Source of the DNA: Pseudomonas agarici
GTDB taxonomy: Bacteria > Pseudomonadota > Gammaproteobacteria > Pseudomonadales > Pseudomonadaceae
Length of the DNA stretch: 64,000 nucleotides
Direction of reading: 5' to 3'
Assembly: GCF_900109755.1 (NCBI RefSeq)
Contig: NZ_FOAR01000009.1
Coordinates: forward strand, 1 to 64,000
The position numbers and the translations under genes are program-made. The number at the start of each line of letters is the position of its first letter. The stretch's first letter is position 1. Below are positions 1-8,583 of the stretch, piece after piece. The notes under the pieces were generated by a model. The model saw nothing but the letters and a program-made list of their open reading frames with translations. It searched no databases and had not been told where the DNA came from.

Positions 1-273
1 TTCGATATTGCGCCGGCACTCGGCTTCGAGGCGCCGTGATGAACGGATCCGCTGGAAATAACCGTAGAGGTAAAGTTTTAGCTGATCGGCTGGATCGTAA
101 GAAGGCCGGCCGGTGCTTTTGGGAAGTGCTTTATCAAAGCCTAGTCGCACCAGATCCAGTTTGGAGACGTAAAGGTCGATAACGCGAACGAGGTGATCCT
201 CGGGGATCAACTCTTCCAGCGATACCGGAAACAGGCTGGTCTGGCTGCGGGACTGTCCCTGGATGTAAGCCAT
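1..273 (-). CDS. IS1182-type transposase, N-terminal part (cut by window edge)
   Basis: Read on the minus strand from the ATG at 271-273, the frame stays open for 91 codons to base 1. The product starts MAYIQGQSRSQTSLFPVSLE and contains GRPSYDPADQLKLYLYGYF, then RIRSSRRLEAECRRN. These are the conserved N-terminal blocks (DUF772) of IS1182/IS5-like DDE transposases, which cut and paste the element. The catalytic DDE core would lie left of the window, so it cannot be told whether the element is intact. The gene points away from aceF, whose end lies about 170 bp to the right. Confidence 0.85.
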   Translation of the reverse strand, partial: MAYIQGQSRSQTSLFPVSLEELIPEDHLVRVIDLYVSKLDLVRLGFDKALPKSTGRPSYDPADQLKLYLYGYFQRIRSSRRLEAECRRNIE

Positions 274-278
274 AACGA

Positions 279-312
279 AAAATGCTCCGTATCTTTCGAT
301 ACGGAGCATTTT
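279..312. repeat. Perfect 15-bp inverted repeat upstream of the transposase
   Basis: AAAATGCTCCGTATC (279-293) and its exact complement (298-312) are separated by TTTC. The structure sits 5 bp upstream of the transposase start codon. It could be a hairpin limiting transposase expression from outside transcripts, or part of the element's terminal structure. The true end of the element, probably within 313-400, was not defined. Confidence 0.7.
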
Positions 313-404
313 CTTCGAGCACTGCGCAGATTGCTAGGTTTTCACACAGTCTGAGTCGGCGGGGTTGAGGTACGAGCGTGGCGCTCGGAAATCGATGCGA
401 CGAA

Positions 405-432
405 CCCGACCTCCTCGCGAGAGAAGGCCGGG
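405..432 (-). terminator. Possible terminator of aceEF
   Basis: Just past the aceF stop codon the minus strand can form a hairpin: 425-432 pairs with 405-412 (eight pairs, one of them G-U), and the loop contains the palindrome CTCGCGAG. No U-tract follows, so a role in rho-independent termination is uncertain. Confidence 0.35.
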
Positions 433-439
433 TGATGGG

Positions 440-2392
440 CTACAGCAGGATAGTCCGGATATCCGCCAGCAGGTCGCTCAGGCGTTTGGTGAAGCGTGCC
501 GCCGCGGCACCGTTGATCACGCGGTGATCGTAGGACAGCGACAGTGGCAGCATCAGTTTCGGCTGGAAGGCTTTGCCGTCCCAGACAGGCTGGATGGTTG
601 CCTTGGAAACACCGAGGATCGCCACTTCCGGCGCGTTGACGATCGGCGTGAAGCCGGTGCCGCCAATGTGGCCGAGGCTGGAAATGGTGAAGCAGGCGCC
701 TTGCATGTCGTCGGCGGTGAGCTTCTTGTCGCGGGCCTTGGCGGCCAGCGCAGCGGCTTCGGCTGCCAGTTGCAACAGGTTCTTCTGGTCGACGTTCTTG
801 ATGACCGGTACCAACAGGCCCTCAGGGGTGTCGACGGCGAAGCCGATGTGCACATACTTCTTACGGATGATCGCCTTGGCGCTTGGCGCCAACGAGCTGT
901 TGAAGTCCGGTAGCTCCTTGAGCAGGTGCGCACAGGATTTGAGCAGCAGCGGCAGGATGGTCAGCTTGACGCCAGCCTTCTCCGCAACGGCTTTCTGCGC
1001 AATCCGGAACGCTTCCAGCTCGGTGATATCCGCCGAATCGAACTGAGTCACGTGCGGAATGTTCAACCAGCTGCGGTGCAGGCTCGACGCGCCGATCTGC
1101 ATCAGGCGAGTCATCGGCACTTCTTCGGTTTCACCGAAGCGGCTGAAGTCCACGACCGGAATCGGCGGGATACCCGCGCCGCCGGTTGCACCGCCTGCGG
1201 CGGTCGGTGCTTGCTTGGCCTGCTGCATCATGGCTTTGACGTAAACCTGCACGTCTTCCTTGAGCACGCGACCGTGCGGACCGCTTGGGCTGACCGAGCT
1301 CAGCTCAACGCCGAACTCGCGAGCCAATTGGCGCACGGCCGGGCCCGCGTGGACCTTGGCACCGGGTTTGGCCGGTGCGGCGGGCGCGACGGCGGCTGGA
1401 GCCGCTTCGGCCTTGGTGGCCGCAGGTGCAGGTGCAGGTGCGGCAGCGGCCGGAGCAGCCGCAGGCGCTGCCCCTTTGACTTTCAGTTTCAGGATCAGGT
1501 CGCCAGTACCCACCTCGTCGTCTAGCTTGATGGCAACGCTTTCCACCACGCCAGCGGCAGGCGATGGAATTTCCATGCTGGCCTTGTCGGACTCCAGGGT
1601 GATCAGCGACTGGTCGGCGGTGACGGTGTCGCCTGCCTTGACCAGCACTTCGATGATCTTGGCCTTGCCCGACGAACCGATATCCGGGACGTGAATATCC
1701 TGAACGCTGTCGGCCACCGGTGCGCTTGGGGCTGCCGTGGCTGGCGCCGGAGCAGCGGCGGCAGGTGCGGCAGCCTGAGCGGGGGCGGCGGCAGCCGGTG
1801 CTGCCGCGCCCGCTACTTCCAGGTCCAGGATCAGGTCGCCGGTGCCGACTTCGTCGTTGAGCTTGACGCTGATGCTCTTGACCACGCCAGCGGCGGGCGA
1901 TGGGATTTCCATGCTGGCCTTGTCGGATTCCAGGGTGATCAGCGATTGATCAGCCTCGATGGAGTCGCCGACCTTGACCGAGATCTCGATGATCTGGGCC
2001 TTGCCCGCCGAGCCGATATCCGGAACGTGCACTTGCTGGGTAGTGGCGGCGGCAGGCGCGGCGGCAGGCGCCGGAGCCGGGGCTGCTGGCGCCGCAGCCG
2101 GTTTGGCGTCAGCCTTGGCCGCCGGTGCGCTGCCAGCCGCGGGGGCCGTGGCAGCGCCACCTTCGGCTTCCAGCTCAAGCAGTTCGTCGCCTTCTTTCAG
2201 GCGGTCGCCCAGCTTCACTTTCAGGCTCTTGATGATGCCGGCCTTCGGCGCAGGCACTTCCATGCTCGCCTTGTCCGATTCCAGCGTGAGGATGCTCTGG
2301 TCGGCTTCGATGCGATCGCCGACCTTCACAAACAATTCAATGACTTCACCTTCACCGCTGCCGATGTCAGGTACGCGAATGAGTTCGCTCAC
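440..2392 (-). CDS. aceF: Pyruvate dehydrogenase E2, dihydrolipoamide acetyltransferase
   Basis: E2 core of the cytoplasmic pyruvate dehydrogenase complex. It accepts the acetyl group from E1 on lipoyl lysine and passes it to CoA. The 650-residue product has three N-terminal lipoyl domains, each with the ESDKASME motif (lipoyl lysines near K41, K158 and K270), joined by Ala/Pro-rich linkers. A peripheral subunit-binding domain follows at about 349-386. The C-terminal acyltransferase domain carries the active-site SYDHRVING (His about 623). It starts 11 bp after the aceE stop, so the two are co-transcribed. Three lipoyl domains match the E. coli type. The Ala/Pro linkers are strongly biased in composition and give spurious reading frames in other phases. 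Confidence 0.97.
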   Translation of the reverse strand: MSELIRVPDIGSGEGEVIELFVKVGDRIEADQSILTLESDKASMEVPAPKAGIIKSLKVKLGDRLKEGDELLELEAEGGAATAPAAGSAPAAKADAKPAAAPAAPAPAPAAAPAAATTQQVHVPDIGSAGKAQIIEISVKVGDSIEADQSLITLESDKASMEIPSPAAGVVKSISVKLNDEVGTGDLILDLEVAGAAAPAAAAPAQAAAPAAAAPAPATAAPSAPVADSVQDIHVPDIGSSGKAKIIEVLVKAGDTVTADQSLITLESDKASMEIPSPAAGVVESVAIKLDDEVGTGDLILKLKVKGAAPAAAPAAAAPAPAPAATKAEAAPAAVAPAAPAKPGAKVHAGPAVRQLAREFGVELSSVSPSGPHGRVLKEDVQVYVKAMMQQAKQAPTAAGGATGGAGIPPIPVVDFSRFGETEEVPMTRLMQIGASSLHRSWLNIPHVTQFDSADITELEAFRIAQKAVAEKAGVKLTILPLLLKSCAHLLKELPDFNSSLAPSAKAIIRKKYVHIGFAVDTPEGLLVPVIKNVDQKNLLQLAAEAAALAAKARDKKLTADDMQGACFTISSLGHIGGTGFTPIVNAPEVAILGVSKATIQPVWDGKAFQPKLMLPLSLSYDHRVINGAAAARFTKRLSDLLADIRTILL

Positions 2393-2403
2393 GGGGTGTC
2401 TCC

Positions 2404-5049
2404 TCAGCAGTCCAGGGGGTTGCGTTTTTCCGGGTCGATCCCGAACTTGACGATGGCTTCGGCCACCACTTTAGGTTCGATGTCGCCACGGTCAGCCAAG
2501 GCTTCCAGGGCTGCCAACACCACGAAATGACGATCGACCTCGAAGAAGTGACGCAGCTTCTTACGGCTGTCACTGCGGCCAAAACCGTCGGTACCCAGGA
2601 CCTTGAACTCCTTGGAAGGGACCCACTGGCGGATCTGTTCAGCAAACAATTTCATGTAGTCGGTAGAAGCAATCACCGGACCCTTGCGACCGTTGAGGCA
2701 TTCTTCGACATAGCTCAGCTTCGGCTTCTGGCCGGGGTGCAGGCGGTTGCTGCGTTCCACCGCCAGGCCGTCGCGGCGCAGTTCGTTGAAGCTGGTCACG
2801 CTCCAGACATCGGCGCCGACGTTGAATTGCTCGCGCAGGATCTTCGCCGCTTCACGTACTTCGCGCAGAATGGTGCCGGAGCCCATCAGTTGCACGTGGT
2901 GAGCCGCTTCCTTGGTGTCTTCTTCGAGCAGGTACATGCCCTTGATGATGCCTTCCGGAGCACCGGCTGGCATGGCCGGCTGTTGGTAGGACTCGTTCAT
3001 CACGGTGATGTAGTAGAAGATGTCCTGTTGCTCTTCGGTCATCTTCTTCATGCCGTCCTGGATGATCACCGCCAGCTCGTAGCCGTAGGTAGGATCGAAC
3101 GTGCGGCAGTTAGGGATGGTGGCGGCCAGGATATGGCTGTGACCGTCTTCGTGCTGCAGGCCCTCGCCGTTCAGCGTGGTTCTACCGGCGGTGCCGCCGA
3201 TCAGGAAGCCACGGGTACGGCTGTCGCCGGCGGCCCAGGCCAGGTCGCCGATCCGCTGGAAGCCGAACATCGAGTAGAAGATGTAGAACGGCAACATCGG
3301 CTGGTTGTGGCTGGAGTACGAAGTACCGGCGGCAATGAAGGAGCTCATGGCGCCCGCTTCGTTGATGCCTTCTTCGAGGATCTGGCCCTTCTTGTCTTCT
3401 TTGTAGAACATCACCTGGTCTTTATCGACTGGCTCGTAGAGCTGGCCGACGGAGGAGTAGATGCCCAACTGACGGAACATACCTTCCATACCGAAGGTAC
3501 GGGCTTCGTCCGGGATGATCGGGACGATGCGTGGGCCGATTTCCTTGTCCTTGACCAGTTGCGCGAGAATTCGCACGAAAGCCATGGTGGTGGAAATTTC
3601 ACGGTCGCCGGAGCCGTCGAGGATAGCCTTGAGGGTATCGAGGGACGGTGTCGGCACGCTGAAGCTCTGGGCGCGCCGCTGTGGCACGAAACCGCCCAGC
3701 GCGGTACGACGTTCGGCCAGGTAACGGGCTTCGGCGCTGCCTTCTTCCGGCTTGAAGAACGGCAGGTGTTCGAGGTCGGCGTCCTTGACCGGGATGTCGA
3801 AGCGGTCACGGAACAACTTCAGGCTGTCGACATCGACTTTCTTGGTGTTGTGCGCGGTGTTTTTCGCTTCGCCGGCACCGGTGCCATAACCCTTGATGGT
3901 CTTGGCCAGGATGACGGTCGGTTGTTCCTGGTGGTTAACCGCTTCGTGATACGCCGCGTAGACCTTGTACGGGTCGTGGCCGCCACGGTTGAGCTTCCAG
4001 ATCTCGTCGTCGGACAGATCGGCGACCATTGCTTTGAGTTCTGGGGTGTTGAAGAAGTGCTCGCGGACGAACGCGCCGTCCTTGGCCTTGTAGTTCTGAT
4101 ACTCGCCGTCGATGACTTCGTCCATGCGCCGCTGCAGGATGCCGTCGACGTCCTTGGCCAACAGTGGGTCCCAGAAGCGGCCCCAGATGACCTTGGTGAC
4201 GTTCCAATGGGCGCCACGGAACACGCCTTCGAGTTCCTGGATAATCTTGCCGTTGCCGCGAACCGGACCATCGAGGCGCTGCAGGTTGCAGTTAATGACG
4301 AAGATCAGGTTGTCCAGCTTCTCGCGGCCAGCCAGGGAAATGGCGCCGAGGGATTCCGGCTCGTCGCACTCGCCGTCACCCAGGAAACACCAGACTTTCT
4401 GCTTGCCCTGCGGGATGAAGCCACGGGCTTCCAGGTACTTCATGAAACGTGCCTGGTAGATCGCCTGGATCGGGCCCAGGCCCATGGATACGGTGGGGAA
4501 TTGCCAGAAATCGGGCATCAGCCAAGGGTGCGGGTAGGACGACAGGCCCTGACCGTCGACTTCCTGGCGGAAGTTGTTCATCTGTTCTTCGCTGATGCGC
4601 CCTTCCATGAACGCGCGGGCGTAGACGCCAGGCGAGGTATGGCCTTGGAAGTAGATCAGGTCACCGCCGTGCTCGTCGGTCGGGGCCTGGAAGAAGTAGT
4701 TGAAACCAATGTCATACAGGGTAGCGCTGGAGGCGAAACTGGAGATGTGACCGCCCAGGTCAGAATCTTTCAAGTTCGTGCGCATTACCATGGCCATTGC
4801 GTTCCAGCGCACCAGCGAGCGAATGCGGCGTTCCATGAACAGGTCGCCAGGCATGCGTGCTTCGTGGGTGACGGGAATCGTGTTGCGATACGGCGTGGTG
4901 ATGGCGTAGGGCAGTTGCGAACCGCTACGGGTCGCGAGTTCGCCCATACGGGTCATCAGGTAGTGAGCACGGTCTTCGCCTTCTTTGTCGAGAACCGATT
5001 CCAGGGCGTCCAGCCATTCCTGGGTTTCGACGGGATCGAGGTCTTGCAT
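2404..5049 (-). CDS. aceE: Pyruvate dehydrogenase E1 component (homodimeric)
   Basis: Thiamine-diphosphate-dependent E1. It decarboxylates pyruvate and reductively acetylates the lipoyl groups of AceF. The 881 residues match the usual length of homodimeric E1. The ThDP-binding motif starts with GDGECDEPES at residue 224 and ends near NCN (253-255). It is the first gene of the aceEF unit, and two palindromic operator-like sites lie 110-180 bp upstream. The ATG follows a GGAG-like sequence. glnE is divergent on the other side of this regulatory region. Confidence 0.97.
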   Translation of the reverse strand: MQDLDPVETQEWLDALESVLDKEGEDRAHYLMTRMGELATRSGSQLPYAITTPYRNTIPVTHEARMPGDLFMERRIRSLVRWNAMAMVMRTNLKDSDLGGHISSFASSATLYDIGFNYFFQAPTDEHGGDLIYFQGHTSPGVYARAFMEGRISEEQMNNFRQEVDGQGLSSYPHPWLMPDFWQFPTVSMGLGPIQAIYQARFMKYLEARGFIPQGKQKVWCFLGDGECDEPESLGAISLAGREKLDNLIFVINCNLQRLDGPVRGNGKIIQELEGVFRGAHWNVTKVIWGRFWDPLLAKDVDGILQRRMDEVIDGEYQNYKAKDGAFVREHFFNTPELKAMVADLSDDEIWKLNRGGHDPYKVYAAYHEAVNHQEQPTVILAKTIKGYGTGAGEAKNTAHNTKKVDVDSLKLFRDRFDIPVKDADLEHLPFFKPEEGSAEARYLAERRTALGGFVPQRRAQSFSVPTPSLDTLKAILDGSGDREISTTMAFVRILAQLVKDKEIGPRIVPIIPDEARTFGMEGMFRQLGIYSSVGQLYEPVDKDQVMFYKEDKKGQILEEGINEAGAMSSFIAAGTSYSSHNQPMLPFYIFYSMFGFQRIGDLAWAAGDSRTRGFLIGGTAGRTTLNGEGLQHEDGHSHILAATIPNCRTFDPTYGYELAVIIQDGMKKMTEEQQDIFYYITVMNESYQQPAMPAGAPEGIIKGMYLLEEDTKEAAHHVQLMGSGTILREVREAAKILREQFNVGADVWSVTSFNELRRDGLAVERSNRLHPGQKPKLSYVEECLNGRKGPVIASTDYMKLFAEQIRQWVPSKEFKVLGTDGFGRSDSRKKLRHFFEVDRHFVVLAALEALADRGDIEPKVVAEAIVKFGIDPEKRNPLDC

Positions 5050-5160
5050 GGCTTGCTCCAGGGCGGAAAGGCTTCCAGAATCGGTTGCCTGAGTTTGCGA
5101 CTGGCCTTGTGGGCAGACGACATAAAGTCTTGGATGGTCCGGAGGTTGTTCCGGCGGGCC

Positions 5161-5175
5161 TGTAGTTTTACTACA
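5161..5175. promoter_or_regulatory. Palindromic operator 1 upstream of aceE (HexR-like)
   Basis: TGTAGTTTTACTACA is a perfect palindrome around TTT, extended by A at 5176 to give TTGTAGT-type ends on the minus strand. It resembles HexR sites (TTGT-spacer-ACAA) that control sugar and central carbon genes in pseudomonads. It lies about 112 bp upstream of the aceE start. The regulator assignment rests on motif likeness only. Confidence 0.5.
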
Positions 5176-5212
5176 AATCGTCGAGCATTTCAGCTTTCCG
5201 AATGTATAGACG

Positions 5213-5227
5213 AGTAGTAAAACTACA
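5213..5227. promoter_or_regulatory. Palindromic operator 2 upstream of aceE (HexR-like)
   Basis: AGTAGTAAAACTACA contains GTAGT-AAA-ACTAC, the same palindrome as the site at 5161 in opposite orientation. The centres are 52 bp apart, close to five helical turns, which would suit cooperative binding or a small loop. The rest of the 5050-5433 interval holds the presumed aceE and glnE promoters, but no convincing -35/-10 pair was recognised. Confidence 0.5.
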
Positions 5228-5433
5228 GATCAGCGAGCGAAAACTTCCTGTTACGTTGTGAGAATAATCGATATTGTTGGTCGAAAATAAACATTATCAG
5301 GTAGACGCTTGATGCTGACTGCCAAAAAAAAGCGATTATCAGCTATTTCTAACTTTTGTTCGACAGGCCTTTTCAGTGTGTGTTTCTTGCCGTCACAGTT
5401 TACGGCTGTTTGTTCGACGATCAAGGATAGACC

Positions 5434-8373
5434 ATGAGCGTACCTGCACGAGCCGTTTTGCCAAGCATTCTCCTGCCTTTTGTCCGCCGCGCCGAGCAGT
5501 CGTTGCGCGCTGCGGTCGCCACGCTGGACGACGATCATGGACTGGCCGGCTGGTCGCCCGAACGCTGGACGGACTTCGCCAGGGTCAGCGCCGCGAGCGA
5601 CTTTTTTATTGAACAGTCGGTTCGTGACCCTTTGATGTTGCTGGAGCTGGTGCAGTTCGGAGATCTGGATCGCGGATTCGCCCCGGGGGAAATGTGTGGG
5701 CAGATCGCCGCCGCGGCGCAGCAGGCCGACAGTGAGGATGAGTTGGGGCATGTATTACGGCGCCAGCGGACCCGCCAGCAGGTGCGGATTATCTGGCGCG
5801 ACCTGACGCGCCAGGCGGACCTGATGCAGACCTGTCGCGATCTCTCGGACCTGGCCGATGCCAGTATCGACCAGGCCTACCGGTGGTTATATCAGCGCCA
5901 TTGCCTGCAGTTCGGCACGCCCACCGGTCGACGCAGCGGCGAGCCACAGCAGATGGTCGTCCTCGGCATGGGCAAGCTCGGGGCCATGGAGTTGAACCTG
6001 TCCTCCGACATTGATCTGATCTTCGCTTACCCGGAAGGCGGCGAAACGGTTGGAGTCAAGCGCCCGTTGGATAACCAAGCGTTCTTTATCCGCCTGGGGC
6101 AGCGGTTGATCAAGGCGCTGGACCCGATCACTGTGGATGGTTTTGTCTTTCGCGTCGACATGCGCCTGCGGCCCTACGGTTCGGCTGGGGCGCTGGTGCT
6201 GAGCTTCAATGCGCTGGAACAGTATTACCAGGACCAGGGCCGTGATTGGGAACGTTACGCGATAATCAAGGCCCGAGTCGTGGCCGGCGACCAGGTAGCG
6301 GGTGCGCAGTTGCTGGAAATGCTGCGACCGTTCGTCTACCGGCGGTACCTGGACTTTTCTGCAATCGAGGCGTTGCGCACCATGAAGCAACTGATCCAGC
6401 AGGAAGTCCGTCGTAAAGGTATGGCCGAGAATATCAAGCTGGGCTCCGGCGGGATCCGTGAGGTCGAGTTCATTGCCCAGGCCTTCCAACTGATTCACGG
6501 CGGGCGTGACTTGAGCCTGCAACAACGGCCTTTGCTGAAAGTCCTCGCTACCCTGGAGGGCCAGGGCTATTTGCCACCGGCGGTGATTGCCGAGTTGCGC
6601 GATGGTTACCAATTCCTGCGCTACACCGAGCACGCGATCCAGGCGATTGCCGATCGCCAGACCCAGATGCTGCCCGCCGACGAGACGGATCAGGCGCGCA
6701 TTGCCTTTATGCTCGGCTTCGACAATTGGGCGGCGTTCCATGAGCAATTGATGTACTGGCGTGCTCGGGTCGACTGGCACTTCCGCCAGGTCATCGCCGA
6801 CCCAGATGAGGAAGACGGGGAAGAATGTCAGGTCGCCGTAGGCGCAGAGTGGCTACCGCTATGGGAGGAGATCCGGGATGAAGAGGCCGCTTGTCGTCAA
6901 TTGGAGGAGGCTGGGTTCAACGACGCGCCCAAGGCGCTGAAGCAACTGGCGGCATTGCGCGCCAGCCCGCAATTGCGCGCCATGCAACGCCTCGGTCGCG
7001 AGCGCCTGGATGCCTTTATCCCACGCTTGCTGGCCCAGGCGGTCGAGCAGGCCAATCCAAACCTGGTGCTGGAGCGAGTACTGCCCTTGGTCGAGGCAGT
7101 TGCACGGCGTTCCGCCTATCTGGTGCTGCTCACGGAAAACCCCGGCGCGCTGCGCCAGTTGTTGACCTTGTGCGCCGCCAGTCCATGGATTGCCGAGCAG
7201 ATTACCCGCTTCCCGATGTTGCTGGACGAATTGCTCAACGAAGGCCGGCTATTCAAGCCGCCGTTGGCGCCGGAGTTGGCCGCCGAATTACGCGAGCGCT
7301 TGACGCGGATTCCCGAGGACGACCTCGAACAACAGATGGAGGCCTTGCGCCACTTCAAGCTGGCGCATCGGCTACGGGTTGCCGCCTCGGAAATCTCCGG
7401 CAGCCTGGCGCTGATGAAGGTCAGCGATTACCTGACCTGGCTCGCCGAGGCAATCCTGGAGCAAGTGCTGGCCCTGGCCTGGCGCCAGACTGTCGGCAAG
7501 TATGGCTCGCCGCGACGGGCGGATGGCAGCCTGTGCGACCCCGGCTTTATCATTGTCGGTTATGGCAAGGTCGGCGGGATCGAACTGGGGCACGGTTCGG
7601 ATCTCGACCTGGTATTTATCCATGATGGCGACCCGATTGCCGAGACCGATGGCGCCAAGCCCATCGACACTGCGCAGTTCTTCACTCGGCTGGGACAGCG
7701 GATCATTCACCTGCTGACTACCCAGACCAACTCCGGCCAGCTCTATGAAGTGGATATGCGCCTGCGGCCATCCGGAGCTTCCGGCCTGTTGGTCAGTTCC
7801 CTCGGGGCATTCGAGCGTTATCAGCAGAACGAGGCCTGGACCTGGGAGCATCAGGCGCTGATCCGCGCCAGGGTACTGGTGGGTTGCCAAGGCGTTGGGA
7901 GGCGCTTCGAGAAGGTCCGCGCGGCAGTGCTGGGGCGCGAGCGGGATCTGCCGACCTTGCGCCAGGAGGTCAGCGAGATGCGCGCCAAGATGCGTGACAA
8001 CCTCGGCAGCAAGGCGACTGTGGCCGGCACGGCGGCCAATGCCTTTGACGCCTCGGCACCCTTCGACCTCAAGCAGGACGCCGGAGGTATCGTCGATATT
8101 GAATTTATGGTGCAATACGCGACTTTGGCCTGGTCGAAAGAGCACCCGGCGTTACTGCGCTACACGGATAACATTCGCATTCTTGAGGGATTGGAGCTGG
8201 CCGGGCTGATCCCCGCGAGCGATGCTGCCCTGCTGCGCGAGGCCTACAAGGCCTACCGTACCGCTGCCCATCGCCAGGCCTTGCAGAAAGAAGCCGGCGT
8301 CATCGGCGGCGACCAGTTTGTGGTCGAGCGCCGCGATGTGATGCGGATCTGGGCCGAGCTGGGACTAAGCTAG
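5434..8373 (+). CDS. glnE: Bifunctional glutamine synthetase adenylyltransferase/adenylyl-removing enzyme
   Basis: Controls nitrogen assimilation by adding AMP to, or removing it from, glutamine synthetase in response to PII. The 979-residue product has two nucleotidyltransferase domains. The N-terminal deadenylylase has GMGKLGAMELN at 178-188 followed by SSDIDLIF. The C-terminal adenylylase has GYGKVGGIELG at 709-719 followed by HGSDLDLVF. Both Asp-x-Asp metal sites are present. The ATG at 5434 follows AAGGA at a good distance. The stop codon coincides with the first bases of a dispersed repeat. Confidence 0.96.
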   Translation: MSVPARAVLPSILLPFVRRAEQSLRAAVATLDDDHGLAGWSPERWTDFARVSAASDFFIEQSVRDPLMLLELVQFGDLDRGFAPGEMCGQIAAAAQQADSEDELGHVLRRQRTRQQVRIIWRDLTRQADLMQTCRDLSDLADASIDQAYRWLYQRHCLQFGTPTGRRSGEPQQMVVLGMGKLGAMELNLSSDIDLIFAYPEGGETVGVKRPLDNQAFFIRLGQRLIKALDPITVDGFVFRVDMRLRPYGSAGALVLSFNALEQYYQDQGRDWERYAIIKARVVAGDQVAGAQLLEMLRPFVYRRYLDFSAIEALRTMKQLIQQEVRRKGMAENIKLGSGGIREVEFIAQAFQLIHGGRDLSLQQRPLLKVLATLEGQGYLPPAVIAELRDGYQFLRYTEHAIQAIADRQTQMLPADETDQARIAFMLGFDNWAAFHEQLMYWRARVDWHFRQVIADPDEEDGEECQVAVGAEWLPLWEEIRDEEAACRQLEEAGFNDAPKALKQLAALRASPQLRAMQRLGRERLDAFIPRLLAQAVEQANPNLVLERVLPLVEAVARRSAYLVLLTENPGALRQLLTLCAASPWIAEQITRFPMLLDELLNEGRLFKPPLAPELAAELRERLTRIPEDDLEQQMEALRHFKLAHRLRVAASEISGSLALMKVSDYLTWLAEAILEQVLALAWRQTVGKYGSPRRADGSLCDPGFIIVGYGKVGGIELGHGSDLDLVFIHDGDPIAETDGAKPIDTAQFFTRLGQRIIHLLTTQTNSGQLYEVDMRLRPSGASGLLVSSLGAFERYQQNEAWTWEHQALIRARVLVGCQGVGRRFEKVRAAVLGRERDLPTLRQEVSEMRAKMRDNLGSKATVAGTAANAFDASAPFDLKQDAGGIVDIEFMVQYATLAWSKEHPALLRYTDNIRILEGLELAGLIPASDAALLREAYKAYRTAAHRQALQKEAGVIGGDQFVVERRDVMRIWAELGLS

Positions 8374-8529
8374 TAGCCTGTATGGTGAGTTCGTTAGCTC
8401 AAGTTCGATGCCAGAAGCCCATGGCCAGGGCGCTGTGACGAGCCATAGCCCGCTATGGCAAGAAACAGCAACGCCGGTCGGGACTTCTGGCGCCGAAATT
8501 GACTCACAGAACCAGCCTACAGGCCACTG
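8371..8529. repeat. MITE-like palindromic element, copy A
   Basis: This ~159-bp element starts TAGTAGCCTGTATGGTGAGT and ends with a roughly inverted copy (reverse complement CAGTGGCCTGTAGGCTGGTT). Inside are nested arms, CCAGAAG pairing with CTTCTGG, and a central stem GCCATAG/CTATGGC. It matches the element at 39064 along its whole length, and its right end matches the fragment at 15592. It fills most of the 210 bp between glnE and waaF. Confidence 0.8.
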
Positions 8530-8583
8530 GACACGCAAAGACCGGGGAGGCCGCAGGCCTCCCTGATCGTTTCCGGGATATTT

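Noticed and set aside
440..2392. Triplicated sequence inside aceF taken as a tandem repeat array
   Set aside because: These are the three lipoyl domains and Ala/Pro linkers normal for this E2 type.
2527..5217. 896-codon open frame antisense to aceE
   Set aside because: It lies wholly over aceE, whose product is unmistakable. Long antisense frames are expected in GC-rich genes, and its translation has no recognisable domain.
8374..8583. Loss of ilvE between glnE and waaF
   Set aside because: P. aeruginosa has ilvE here, but as recalled P. putida has waaF directly after glnE, so its absence is ordinary. The gap holds only the repeat.
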